From Lyophyllum atratum (taxonomy: Eukaryota > Basidiomycota > Agaricomycetes > Agaricales > Lyophyllaceae): a stretch of 64,000 nt of DNA. Below are positions 1-11,227 of the stretch, one piece after another; position 1 is the stretch's first letter, and each line of letters opens with the position of its first letter. The position numbers were made by a program, and so were the translations under genes. Below the pieces are notes generated by a model. It was given only the letters and a program-made list of their open reading frames with translations. It was not told the DNA's origin and ran no database searches. Where the stretch lies: assembly GCA_014905825.1 (NCBI GenBank), contig JACGCN010000021.1:1-64000 (forward strand), given 5' to 3'.

Positions 1-737
1 TTGATATTTGTATATAAGAGTACTCTTATACAGGACGGTATAATTGAATAGATCACACCTTGGTACCTATGTCGGAGCACGGTTTCCCAAGCCTCATGCT
101 CTCCTTCATGCCAGACGGCCACTGTTGCGCCAGCTGGGCATGGGTTTGGGGGAGACGAGACCAAGACGAGACCAATCTTAAGCTGCGCGACATGAGCCCA
201 TGAGAGGTTCGTGAGTCCGGTTTGCGCCCGAAAGGAATGCGTGAGGATACCAGGGAGAATAGCTATGGCGAGAACAAACTGAGGTCCACTGGTCTGCTGA
301 GAGTCGTGACTGGTCGACGCAAGTCAGCGAGGAGCTTTGTCCATGTTTTTCATGGCATGGGCGTTTCGCTCGGAGTTGTCGGCATTTGCCATGTTTCTTC
401 TCTCGAAGTCGCAATCTCCGTCAGTATTATAAACTCCTCCTCCTCCTCCTCCAAGCTGATAGAGTGCGCCTGGCCCAGTCTACTCCATAACATTCCGCAG
501 GCAGAAGTCCTTGCCTGGCCCGTATAAACCATTCTTCCAAGTATTGAGTGAAGAGGCTTCGAAAGGTCGTGTGGATCGACGTCACCAGGCATCATTATCC
601 TGAAGCATTCGATTGGCATCTGCCCTCTTTCTGCAGTCTCGCCTAAGAGTAAGTCAGATTAAGTATACAAACAGGTTCGGTTCCCAAGTCATTGGCGCAG
701 GACGCAACTACTGACATCTTTCGGCTCCAGTTCGACC
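1..737 (+). other. Duplicated 5' flank of small F-box copy 1
   Basis: No gene is supported here. The stretch aligns by eye with the 5' flanks of the other small F-box copies, for example about 53,690-54,310 and, inverted, about 32,215-32,880. Shared pieces include the CCTCATGCTC...ATGCCAGACGG and GCTGCGCGACATGAGCC segments. It is therefore the promoter side of a repeated unit, not unique sequence. A short CTC triplet run lies near 435-452. Short open frames on both strands are not conserved between the copies. Confidence 0.6.
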
Positions 738-1981
738 ATGTCCGTCTATCGGAGCTTTCCTCAAGAGCTCATCGATAAGATTATCACGGCTCTCGACGAC
801 CCCAACATGCACACGACACTCAGGACACTCATCTCATGCTGCATGGTGTCATCTTCATTTTGCAACACAGCCCAGAAAATGTTGTACAGGTCACTTTCTG
901 TCTCGTTAACTTGGCCGAGCGATGCTGTGCGGACTAAAGCCCTGGAAAGCTCCTTGGTGTCTAGCACCCGTCTCAGCACCTACATGGACTCCATCTCAAT
1001 TTTGATAGACCCCTCTTCCGGAGTTCCTTTTTCGGCCCTTCCTAGACTGACTCGACTGCGGTCCATAACGATCATGGGCACCTCCAAATCTACAGATTGG
1101 TCGAGTTTGCCCGACATATTCAAGGACGACATCTATACGGTCATCGCATCCCCAGCGCTTCACGAAATTCACTTGTCATTCATGTATTACTTCCCACTTT
1201 CCTACCTCTGTGCATCCTCAAAAAGCTCGAGCTAGGGCCATCCGTCCTCTTAGACGACATTGTGTTCGATGATACATATTCCCTACCTCCATCTATCGAT
1301 CCCAAGCGTAGATGTTCTCTCCAGACCCTCATCATGCGGGAACATGCCATAAATCTACTCCACTCCGTGCTTGTGAGCCCTCTCTCGCCTCTCAATGCCT
1401 CCGGCCTCCGGAAATTAGTAGTTAAACTGTGCGACACGGCATGTGTCATCGGGCTGAAAGCAGTCTTGGGTGTCGCAACGTCTTCCTTGGAGGAGCTGTA
1501 TATCATTACCAGTGGCTGTAAGCCGATATTGTATCATAATACACGCGTTGACTGACGTCAAAGTCTTGAAGCACTACCTGCCGGTTCCCCTGAAACCTGT
1601 CTTGAACTAGGAAGCCTCAAAAATCTACGACAGGTCGCGTTCCGGATCCATTATTTGCCGGAGCTTCACTACGTAGCCGACCTCTGCGAGTCGCTTTGGA
1701 ATGCTAGCCATCTTGAAGAGGCTACCTTCTCCGTTGCGCTTGAATTGTGCGGCCTAGGCAATGACTGGGCTGTTGACGAAGGTAAATACGAATGGAGGCA
1801 CATCGATGAATATCTGATCAGAGGGCATGGATGTCTTATTCGTGTGTTAGCCGTTGGAGTGTTTCCATCGGGCAGGGGCACTGTCCGCGCGTATTTCAAG
1901 GAGCATATGCAACATACATACACTGCAGGACGCCTGCGTACGGAGCGGGATATAGACGGAACAGCACTGACCGACAGCTGA
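738..1981 (+). pseudogene. Small F-box protein, copy 1, frameshifted
   Basis: The start MSVYRSFPQELIDKI is the F-box-like N-terminus shared by all five small copies in the window; such proteins typically act as substrate adaptors of SCF ubiquitin ligases. Exon 1 would run 738-1517 and exon 2 1572-1981, with the same donor (after a codon-first T) and acceptor (GAAG|CA) as the intact copies. Exon 1 is broken. Compared with the copy at 54,312, seven bases are missing near 1217, between GCATCC and TCAAAAAG, so the frame ends at 1235. The homologous protein continues in another frame to the intron. Exon 2 keeps the conserved ELRYVADLCESL-type segment. The frameshift is seen directly in the text and could in principle be an assembly error; otherwise this is a recent pseudogene, since the rest is well preserved. 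Confidence 0.75.
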
Positions 1982-1984
1982 TAA

Positions 1985-2088
1985 TGATTTACCTGCTGGG
2001 GTGACTTGATGGACGGGCTACGCACGACAGGGTACATGCGGCTCAGTCTTTTCACTTTCTCACTAAATGAAATCAAACCCGTTCCAGT
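1985..2088. repeat. Linker segment L, copy 1 (inverted)
   Basis: Read on the minus strand this carries a TTTCATTTAGTGAGAAA-type stretch followed by GCCGCATGTA. The same linker lies at about 30,765-30,930 and 35,380-35,520. In each place it adjoins the 3' side of a gene: the small F-box copies at 1,981 and 30,948, and the membrane-protein gene at 35,503. It marks the junctions of the duplicated blocks. Confidence 0.55.
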
Positions 2089-2138
2089 CTCGATTGGTTC
2101 GGTGGGCGTATCACTCGATTGGTTCGGTGGGCGTATCA
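2089..2138. repeat. 25-bp direct repeat, two exact copies
   Basis: The unit CTCGATTGGTTCGGTGGGCG plus five more bases occurs twice back to back (2089-2113 and 2114-2138) with no mismatch. It sits at the junction of the linker and the OSH pseudogene, where the single-copy equivalent at 30.7 kb has the CCGAACCATTCGAGG sequence once. Confidence 0.9.
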
Positions 2139-4320
2139 GGGGAAGCGAGGGCAGGGGGTACGACGACCCGGACCCGATGGCGTTGACGAACTCGTCGTCT
2201 TCGTCCATTCCATTCCGCATATGCGTTGGTTGTCGCCATAGCCGCTGACGAGGAGAGGGGAGGGTCCCAGATGACATCGCGGGGACCAAGGTAACCGTAT
2301 CCTGCGTCTGCACCCTGTTCAGCGTCGCTTACCCCACCGGCGTTTGCAGCGCTTCATCCTCCCCCACTCCTTCAGCGTCGTCGGCACCCCAATCATCTCC
2401 GGAAGATACCGCTCCCCTTCCTCCTTGACCGCCCTACCCCACTCACCCTCACCCTCACCGTCCCCTCCCCGCCACCCCGCATCCAAGAACGAACTCCCCC
2501 TGCCCCTCCTCCTACTGCTAACCCTCAGCTCCGACCGCTGCCCCGCCGACCTCTCCTCCAAGTACCTCTGCCTCCTCCCCCCCTCCACCCTCCACCCTCC
2601 TCGTCCATCACCCCTCCCATGCCCCGGTACTCGTGCAGCCCTTGGACAACCGCGAACGAAGGACTAACTCCCTCAGCGCCTCCTCCACCTCCTTATCCCG
2701 ACATCTGCGTCAATGCAGACTTCGACTGCAGCTCAAGCGTCTCCTTATACGGGTGCACCCTCCCCCTCCCCCCTTCCCTCGCGACTCCCTGCCCGAGCTC
2801 TCCTCACCCCTCTCTTCATCCCCTCCTCTTTGCGGGGAGAAAGAAGATCCGGACTCGAATCCTCCCCCTCCCTCCCAGCCGATCCCCCACCCCCGTGTGG
2901 TGACGATGTCCCAGGAGAGGCGCTACTCCCCACCTCACTCCTCCCACTCTCCTCACTCTCCCAACTCCGCTTGCACTCCCCACATCTCTTGGGCTCCCTC
3001 CCCAGCGCCTCGCAGCCTCGACAGGTGGTGTGGTGCTTCTTCATATACCACTTCTGGCCGCCGAATGAGGCGCAGCGTTCGCCTCAGGGCGCAGGCGGTC
3101 CGAGGACGCGGAGACGATGGTTTCGCCTTCTTGGTGGGGGTAGCATGTATTGTCAGCGGAGGGGGTGGGGGAGGGAGGAAGGGCGGGACGTACATGGGAA
3201 AATCCTGTTCGCGGGGACGAGACACAATGTATACCGGGCTGTGCCCCTTCGCGAGGCTCGTGTGCTTGTTGGAGTGTGCCTTCGAGTCGACGAGGGTCGT
3301 ACCATGGTTCACGACTAATTTGGGACAGGGTACGGAATATAGAAAGGAAGAGGAGGGGGGAGAGTCACGCACGTTGTCGGAGAGACGCCTTCACCCGCTC
3401 ATTGGTCCCCGCACTCCCCTTCCCCGCCATCTTGCCCTTCCTATTCCCAAAAAAACGCGTCCGCGCCCGCTCTCACCGCGAGCTCAATGAGTCGGAGGTC
3501 CTTCCGGCCGGCCGCCTTGTGGAGGAGGGCGTGCCTAAAGCCTTCGTCGAGGTAGAAGAGGTCGACGAAGCCGATGCCGGGGACTCGAGGAGGGATAGGA
3601 GGTCCTGGGCGGGTGTGGCTGCCGGTGGGGAGAGGACGCAGGAGCGGAAGAGGCGCAGAGGAAGGAATGCGAATCTGGGAGGGGTGACGTCGGTGGTGGT
3701 TGGAAGGAGAAGACGAGGGAGATAAGTTACGTACCTTCGATGGCCTTGGTGAGGTTGCGCCTGGGGGCTACGTCGTGGCATGCGAGTCTCTACGCGTCTC
3801 CGAGCCTCTCCTGACGATGTCCTGCTCCAATAGTAGATTGAGGATATCCACGCGGCCGAGTGAGTTGGGGGGTGTGGTCCCGAGGCCGGGGGTGGATCCT
3901 GTTCCGGGATATGGCGCGATTCGAGAGCAGGATGATGACAGTGTCCAGTGTGATATTCGGACTCAACAACCAGCGTGTGGAGGGAAAGGAGGGTGCCGTG
4001 GTGTTGGTTGAGAGATGGAGGTAGGACATGGACCTATAGTAAAAGAGCTCAATTAGTACGGTTACATGCGAAAACAGATAAGGAAAACGCGTCAAGGATA
4101 CTTACACTGAACGTTCTCGGACATGCCAGCCTTGAGCTTGAGCGGACGCACGAGTAGGAGGACTCAGACAGCGAGCTCTGACTTGGACGTTGAGATCGAT
4201 CAGGCAGTCAGGAACAATCAGGTGATACGTGCATGTGACCTGGTCGTTGATCGCGACGGCCGTCTCGCCGCTGCTCATACCACCACAAACCAGCACTCAA
4301 CGTCCCCTCCCTCCTCGCCG
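2139..4320 (-). pseudogene. OSH/oxysterol-binding protein pseudogene, copy A
   Basis: On the minus strand this reads as a decayed relative of ankyrin-PH-OSBP sterol-transfer proteins (yeast Osh1/Swh1 type). In order it holds ankyrin-like exons (about 4,300-3,790), a segment matching the FVNL.YLDEG...LLHKAAGRKDLRLIELA pattern (about 3,640-3,480), pieces of a PH domain (about 3,340-2,960) and the DEFVNAIGSG segment (about 2,210) that precedes the lipid-binding domain. The sterol-binding domain itself is absent. Stops and frameshifts break every exon, and the middle is extremely C/T-rich. Introns are still recognisable. It lies head-to-head with the LRR pseudogene to its right, the same arrangement as at 28.5 kb. 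The family assignment is by pattern from memory; the degenerate state is clear. Confidence 0.65.
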
Positions 4321-4389
4321 ATGCGCGCTGGACCGACCAATGTAAGTAGTGATTCTATTTATTCGCCTATTTTTCCCTCTCAGCGTTAC

Positions 4390-5770
4390 TAATCATTCTC
4401 GTTTGTGCTTAGAGGTATACTTTATCTAGGTACTTCTTCGAACAACAACACGGCCCCTTCCTTCGGTAGCGAGACGGTGAGGCAAAGGAACGACGGACCC
4501 GATGTGAGGGTTTTTTTATCGTGCGTCTGTCAAACCGTCCCCGACGACAGTCTATAGACCACACCCTCTGTTCACCCACAGGTCCTTCAAGCGGGCTGCA
4601 TGCAGCATCGCGCTCTCTAGCGTATGGTCACACTACCACGTCTCCTAGTACCGATACTGGCGTGGATGAGAGAACCCGTTAGGACGGTGGAACCGGTCGC
4701 AATGCCGATAGGGCGTTGGGCGTTGGACGCGTTGCTGAGAGTGAGGGGAATTGAGGACACCGGATCTGAAGGAAATGATTTGCGCGTGAGTTTTCATTTC
4801 TTTCTTTTTCTGAGTGTTCATGGGGGAGGTGTTAACTTTGTCGTTTATAGACGCGCGTCACGTATCTAGCGCAGACGTTGAAGAAGTATGGAACGATAGA
4901 CATGTTGGGTCCTGAGTGAGAATAAGCCGGATTGCCCTGTCCTGTTGCTATTGCCGAGGCATTGTGAGTCCCTCCCCGCCCTTCTTCATGTGCGTTGTGG
5001 TGGAGAGGCGACGATGATGGTACTTTCTTCCACAACAGAAACGTAACTCACCTCCGGAGACGCTCGATCACAGCAACGAACCCTGCTCCGGGCCTCGAAA
5101 TTGTACGTCTGCCTTCCTTCCCCTCCCCTCCTCTGCTCTCGCTTCTTCGAAACCCCGCGCTGACATACGCTCCCTTCTCGCCCAGATCCGATCTCCCACA
5201 GCGTATTCATCCGCAGCATGTGCCTTAAACGCCTCATCCTCATCCACACGCTCCTCACCCCCACTCGAGCGCGCTCGTCGCATTCCTGATCTGCTGAATG
5301 ATTGTTTTGTAGATTGATATCGACGTGAGTCCTTTTATCTCACGATAGTATCCCACCCAACTCACACTCGGCGCCATTGCCGTCGCCAAGTTCCTCCCCC
5401 ATGCTACCTGGCAAATAATGACATGGATATCGCGGCCGTGATAGCGCTGAACTCGGGGTTGGAAGATTCCGACGCGGGATGAGGGTTTTGCGAGGTGGGT
5501 TCATCTTCGGGATTCGTTTTTGGCATTTCCGCTTCCCCTTCTTCCTTTCCCGTTTGGCCGCGTTTTGGCTTTGATTTCGGTTTCGGCTGTTCCGGCTATG
5601 TTCGGGGCGCTGACGATTATTGCTTCGCAGGGCGTGTAGGGATGTCTTGAACTCGTACGTGCGCGATAGGGAAGAGGCGGGATGGAATTCGGAGTGGACG
5701 GGGGCTTGGGAAGGGTTTTTTTGGGGGGGCGATTGAGGAGAGTGCTCGTGTGTACGCTGGTCGAGAAAAA
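4390..5770 (+). pseudogene. RNI-like leucine-rich-repeat pseudogene, copy A
   Basis: Broken exons match an RNI-like LRR protein (ribonuclease-inhibitor-like superfamily, common in basidiomycetes). Recognisable parts are SFGSETV near 4,460, RWALDALLRVRGI..GSEGNDLR near 4,720, TYLAQTLKKYGTIDMLG near 4,870, GAIAVAKFLPHA near 5,380, and the C-terminal VRDREEA...IEESARVYA near 5,660-5,760. Frames are interrupted by stops, for example after the TYLAQ exon, and some donors and acceptors are eroded. Copies lie at about 16.1-17.1 kb and 27.8-28.45 kb on the other strand; comparing the three gives the reading. No function should be expected from this copy. Confidence 0.6.
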
Positions 5771-5821
5771 ACGAAAGGTCTTATTGACAGAAGGGTTTGA
5801 CGAGACATCGAACACATGTAC

Positions 5822-7410
5822 TACTTAGCAGGTAAGAAAGCCTCCTGTGCTTGTTTAACGACTCGGGTGGCGAGGGCCTTCAGATCATCCGGCGTCGACG
5901 GATCTTCCTTTCCTCCCGAGAAACCAGAGAAGCGAGGAATTGATCGTACGCTGGCAAAGTGCGGTGTAGTGAGCATTTACCGTTCGCGGTGAGACTAGGC
6001 AGTAGCCGCACTACTTACCTATCCTTCAATAGGGCCAACGCTGTATGTCCGTCGGAATCGATGTCTTGCACAGAAGTTGCCGGCTCTTCAAACTTCCCGC
6101 GGCAACTCTCGGCGAACTTCAGTGCATCTTCCCACTGACCAGTCGATATCGCCCTGTTCGTGTAAACACCGGAATTGCTCCCTGTGCCATCAGACTACAT
6201 GTAGAGTTAGTGTCAGTCGATCAACCTATTTAAAAAGCATACTGAAGATGATAGCGTCTTCCCAACGAAGATGATCTGTCAGCATGAAGTAGGTAGACTG
6301 AAATTATGAGATCTCACCCTGGCTTTGACCGCTGCATGTAAGAAATCTATATACCCGGACAAAACAATGCCAAAGATCTTGTTGGAGACTTGGGGAAAGT
6401 CAACTCTCGGGTGATTGTCACAGAGAAGATGCTTGCCTTCAACCATGTCTAGGAGACCATCTATCCTTTTGACGTTAACTTTGATAATTTCGTCGAAGAA
6501 AAATTGATCCTTGATGGGATCATATGAGTAGAAACGATATGTACTGAGATTGGTCAACAGGCCATAGATACGCAAGTCGGCGAAATTGTTTTCCTTGTTC
6601 ATTTGTGCGGCCGCTGGCTGTTGACTCAATAACGATCATGCATGTACATCAAATTACGCACATAGAAGCTCCGAGAACAGTTGGGCCATATCGTTTGGAT
6701 CATTAGTGAAGGTCTTACCCTCGATGATAAGGAGTAAAGCTCCGCCGATGACGAAGATCTGTCAAAATATCCGTCACAGATTCCGCATACATTAAACCAA
6801 GTACCAACCTCGTGTTCGACCTTGCCTCCGCACGAATACCTGTTCGGTCCCATTTTCTGCCCCGGGAGGTCGATGACTCGACCCTGAAACAAGGCTATGA
6901 TCGGGACGATGTACTGCATGTTAACCATTAGGGAAAAAGTGCGTGTCGCCACCGTTTGATTGACATACGGGTTCGAAAGTTCTCATTTTTGGCGCCTCTA
7001 TTGCTTGATCTGACCACTCGCGGTAGACGTCCTGCCAGCGCCAAGCGTTTTCGAACGTTGCCTGGTGAAACGATGAGGGGAGGCAAAACTTCGGGGTCAC
7101 GAAATCCGCGAGCATAAGCAATTCAGCGTTAGCCGGCAGACCGAGTTGAGGGCCGAGGTCGGACCATTTGGCGGCGGAGAAGGAAGGGAGATTAGGTCCG
7201 ACCTTCTTGAAGTCTCTATCGGTGAGGCCTTTCACGTCAGCGAGATGGGCGATAAGCGCGATAGTCCCGGCATCGTCAAGCTGCGAAAGGCTATCCAGCT
7301 GCCCTTTCTCTAGATTGAATCCTTTAGCGACTTCCTCAATATCGATTTCGAGGTGTCCTTCTGTCATGCTTTGGATGATGGTGGAGGGAGGCAACGATGA
7401 ATTGTCGATG
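5822..7410 (-). CDS. Unrecognised multi-exon protein, possibly PD-(D/E)XK-like
   Basis: A spliced minus-strand gene with stop TAG at 5,822-5,824. Exons I can place by splice sites: about 7,394-6,969 (DIEEVAKGFNLEKGQLDSLS...), a YIVPIIALFQGR...GGKVEHE exon to about 6,815, an IFVIGGALLLIIEGKTF exon (about 6,760-6,670), an exon with NFADLRIYGLLTNLSTYRFY (about 6,605-6,318), then short exons ending in DLKALATRVVKQAQEAFLPAK. The pattern of a predicted strand (VIGGALLLIIEGK) followed by ADLRIYGLLT...FYSYD is one I associate with a large family of unnamed Agaricomycete proteins. The I-E-x-K motif resembles a PD-(D/E)XK nuclease-like core, but this is inference. No ATG is obvious in the first exon; an upstream exon probably joins at an acceptor near 7,440. 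Family and splicing are moderately secure, function is not. Confidence 0.5.
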
Positions 7411-7947
7411 TCAGTCTCACTTATGTACGGATCTCCTATAATTTGCGAACACTTTCAAGTTGCAATAGGAGACAAAATATTGCAAGCACGCTTGCGGCTC
7501 TGTGGACCTGCACAACATGGCGAGGAACCATCGTCATCAAATCCGACGAGACCTACTACTCAGATCCAGTCAAGCACAGGACCAGGACATACCGCAGTCC
7601 ACAGCTACTTAAAGTAGCCCAACCGAAACCTTCATGTCGACAATAGCAAACAAGGTAGGCGACAGAGCGGGTAGTAAGTAGGTATCAGTAAGGTATAAAA
7701 AACTACGCGACGAGAGACAATAACAAAGGGAGAATGTGAGAGAGAGAGTCCCATAGGTATATATACAAGAACCGGGATGAGGACGAAAGGACAGATGGCG
7801 ATTATACTTAAATAAGATCAGAACGACCCGTGAGAGGGAGAGAGAGCGAGCGTGTGGTGCTGTACTTAGTAATGAGAGCATATGCGAATATACAATGCAA
7901 AGATATCATGAGGTGCGTCCTGGGTCGTAAGATGGTAGCCGTGGTGG
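7411..7947. other. Intergenic region, 5' side of the unnamed gene and 3' side of the protease
   Basis: It probably holds the first, short coding exon and promoter of the minus-strand gene at 5.8-7.4 kb (an acceptor-like ATTATAG on the minus strand near 7,440). The rest is the 3' flank of the protease gene. AGAGAGAG purine tracts lie near 7,740 and 7,830. No other gene is seen. Confidence 0.4.
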
Positions 7948-8098
7948 TCAGAGTTTTCGGGGGTCTGGGTAGCAGGGATGCGTGCAGCAGGTGATGGGCG
8001 ATGGGTCGAGGAAGGTAAGGCAGTCAGAGTTTCGGGGGTCCGGGTAGCAGGAATGCATGCAGCAGGTGATGGGCGACAGATCGAGGAAGGTAAGGCTA
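7948..8098. repeat. Tandem repeat, two 76-bp units
   Basis: A unit beginning TCAGAGTTTTCGGGGGTC and ending GAGGAAGGTAAGGC occurs twice in tandem, the second starting at 8,024, with a few substitutions and one single-base indel. It lies in the 3' flank of the aspartic protease gene, 136 bp beyond its stop codon. Confidence 0.85.
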
Positions 8099-8233
8099 TC
8101 CAAGGGCGACAGGTGACGCGGGACACGCGATGGGTGGAAGGAACAAGCCAAGCTTAAGATTGACGTCGAGGGGCCCAACCAACGAGCGTCGTTCGTAGTG
8201 GACGAAGGCAAATGCCAAAACGAACACCCATAA

Positions 8234-10742
8234 TCAACTCTTCCCCGTCGACATCCTCCGAAACACAACATCGCTCTCCCCACTCCCCTCCTGCCCCCTC
8301 CCCCCAAGCGTAGGCCCATCAGGCGCCCACACCCCTATTCCAATCTTCCCTCCCCGCGCAGCCGTCCCCACCCCCGCCATGCTCGTCCTCATCCCGCCCC
8401 CTTCCTCCACCTCTTCCGGCCCCGAATCACGCGACCTGACACCGAATTCATCGACGGAACGCGAGGGCTGCGGCTCCACCTCCACCTCCTCCTGTTCGTG
8501 CTCGAGGTTGATCTCATGCAAGAGCGGTACACCCACACTCAACGACCGCTCATGTGCCCCAACCGGCACCACATACTCCCCCCTCCCCCTCCCCTGCACG
8601 AGCGTCTCATCCCCCCACGCACCCTCACCCCCCACCGCCGTCCTCCCCCTCTCCCTCTCCCTCGTCCTCAACCCCATCTCCTCCCCCCCATCCCCATCCC
8701 CGCTCCCCTTCCTCCCCAACCCAAGACCCAAATCAACGAGCCCATGGTCCTGCATATACGCCTCATACCTCAACGTCCTCAACACATCCTCATCCGGCGC
8801 CCCTCCCCCCATCCCCATCCCCAACGCCCCCTTCCCCTTCCCCTTCCCCGTACCCAAATCCCGGCTCCCCCTAGCAGCCAACGCGTACCCCCCCAACTCC
8901 TTCTCGTTCTCCCCCTGCCCATGCCCTCCCCCTCCGCCCCTCCCGAGCCCCAGCCCCAGGATCGTCGCAGCAGACGCCCCCGCCGAGCCACCCCCGGGAG
9001 CGCGTCGGTACCGCCGGCGGAACAGCCACCACCGGATCCCGAAGAGCCCTAGACAGAGGGCGAAGAACCCCAGGAGGCCGATGAGCACGATTATCCCCAC
9101 TGACAATTTCTTCCCCCCCGTCGCAGGTGTCCCCCCTCCCTGCGGTGACCCGTTGTTCGCGCCGGGCGATATAGGCTGGTTAAGCACGCGCACGGTCTTG
9201 AACTCGTCCAGCGCCGTCGTCGGGTCCGTCAACCCCAGCAACCCCAGCCTCGGGTGTACATCAGGTGCTATCGGGACCGCCGTACCCGAGCCCGAGCCAG
9301 GACCCGACGAGGACGAGGAGGAGGGGAAAGACCCGTCTTGGGAGGGCGGGGAGTACGCCATGACGGTGTATACGTTACGGAGGAAGGGCACGCCGAGGAT
9401 CATATCCCCCACGCCCGAGTTGGCTTGGGCGAGGACGCTGTCGGCGGCTTGGATGAGCCCGACGCAGAAGGCGGCTTGGTTGTCTTTCGGGGGTTCGGCG
9501 GTGAGGTCGAGCGGGTGGAGGGGGAGGGGCAAGCGGTCGTCGAGGGTGATGGTTAGGTTGAGGGGCGTGGTGCATGGGACGTAGTCTATGTAGGTCTTGG
9601 GGTCAGTTTCTCCGGGAAAGGGAAAGGGGAGGGGGAGGGGGAGGAGGGGACGTACACATTCCATCGCTGGCGGGCTGTATACCAATCGCTCCATATATCC
9701 CGTTGGCCACCTGACTCGTCGTGAATATGAGAGGGACACCGCTGTCAAGCACGGCGCTGGGGAACACAGCCCCGCTATTACTCCTCCCGATGTTCACCGG
9801 CTTCTCCTCCCCATCCACCCACACCGAAATCGCTCTTACACCTACTTTCCAAAAGAACGTCCCCGTGCGCTCGCTCACGAGGCTCGAATAGTCGACCTTC
9901 CCAGGATCCGAGATGAACGACGGGTGGCGGCCGATACCGAGCTGCGCTGGAACGGCGGTGGAGCCCGGGCGCGATAGGGAGAGCGAGAGGAAGCGGGCGG
10001 CGGGGGCGGAGGAGACGGGAGTGATGGAGAAGAGGTTGGAGGCCCAGGCTGCGCCGTCGGGGGAGTTGTCGGTGACGGGGGGGATGGACTGGGCGATGAT
10101 GCTGTTGAGGGGGAGGGCGAGGCCGAGGATTCCGTTGAACATCGGCGAGAGAGGTTCGTTGGCGATGTCGTCTGCGGCGGCTGGGGATGATGGAGATGTA
10201 AGTGGAGGAGTAGGGAGCGCGAGGGGGGGGAGACGTACCTAGCGCCTGATTATCGATGCTGTACCCTCCAACGACGACTTGGTCCCAGACGACAGGGCCC
10301 TTGACGTTCCCCTGTAGGTAGGTGATGTTGAAATCGACGCCTGTGCTCTTCGACCCGCTCGGATCGTAAGAGTGCCCGCTGGTCTGCCCACATATTGAGG
10401 AGGTGCAGGACCTTGACGTTATCCACTGCGCAAGATCCGAGTGTCAAAAAAGCCTAGAACGAGGAAATAGGAGGATTGACTCACGAGATCGGAGGACCCT
10501 GTATCCACCTGCAGCGAGAGCTTCTGCCCATCGGTACCCACGCTGACCTCGATCACGTATGCGCTGCGGGGTATGTCAGTCTCCTAGTCTGGGGTAAAGG
10601 AGTAGAAGCAGTACGCACATGTCATAGACGCCACCGCCGGCGACCTGCAGTGGGAGCACGACGCCGCCGGTCCCACCTGGCCCCTCCTCCTGCGCCACTG
10701 CACGCGTCTTGCCCTTTGCTTTCCATGTTGGCATTCCTCCTG
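8234..10742 (-). CDS. Membrane-anchored pepsin-like aspartic protease (peptidase A1)
   Basis: Exons placed by splice sites, right to left: about 10,742-10,619, 10,563-10,485, 10,428-10,239, about 10,180-9,656 and 9,585-8,234 (stop TGA at 8,234). The first active-site motif, VDTGSSDL, is in the second of these exons; the second, AVLDSGVPLIFTT, is in the fourth. Between them lie typical A1 segments (MFNGILGLALP, ILGVPFLRNVYTV). The C-terminal extension has one strong transmembrane helix (VGIIVLIGLLGFFALCLGLF) followed by RRRYRR, then about 240 Gly/Ser/Arg-rich residues likely to be cytoplasmic. The enzyme is thus probably a cell-surface or secretory-pathway endopeptidase. The signal-peptide exon was not resolved: MPTWKAKGK near 10,736 may be internal to a longer first exon. 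The gene is GC-rich and its antisense strand is open over long stretches. Confidence 0.8.
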
Positions 10743-11227
10743 CCCGTTGGTATCGTGTGAGTGTGGGGTATGGGGTCGGGCGTCCCGTGGTATGTAGTTC
10801 GTTCCTGTGTGGTATCGTTATAGCGGCAGCGCGACCAGCGGTTCGTTCCAGGAGGACAGAGGGAGTGTAAGGAGGATCGGGTTGGAAGAAAAGAGGCAGG
10901 AATGATGTTGGGCACGACGAGCGGCTAACATGTCAAGGCGAGGGAAGCCCGTAGTCACATCACACGCTGTCACGACGTGCCTGAATCAACTCGGCAACGG
11001 GTGCACAGCTTTTCTAGCCACTTTGAAACTTCTATGTCACCGTTCAACCCGATGCTCTACCATTTCGTTCCATAAGCTGCTTTGTAGAGGTTCGCCGGTC
11101 ACCACCCATATTTATTATCGTTCGGTAAGCTAGGACTAAACGTCATCTCTATTCCAGCTGACGTCGGGCGCGATCGATTTGACATATGTTCCGAAACAGT
11201 CGCATTCTCCCACAATTCGCGCCAACA
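10743..11227. other. Divergent intergenic region
   Basis: It lies between the 5' end of the protease gene (minus) and the 2H-phosphoesterase gene (plus). It should contain both promoters and the unresolved first exon of the protease. No further coding signal is seen. Confidence 0.4.

Noticed and set aside
2633..3490. A 285-codon plus-strand frame and several overlapping ones.
   Set aside because: They are Pro/Ser/Arg low-complexity products of the C/T-rich OSH pseudogene, whose recognisable pieces are on the minus strand.
8379..9584. A 401-codon open frame on the plus strand.
   Set aside because: It is antisense to the last exon of the aspartic protease, whose minus-strand frame holds the catalytic-domain motifs and a transmembrane helix. 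The plus frame is low-complexity Ser/Pro caused by GC-rich composition.
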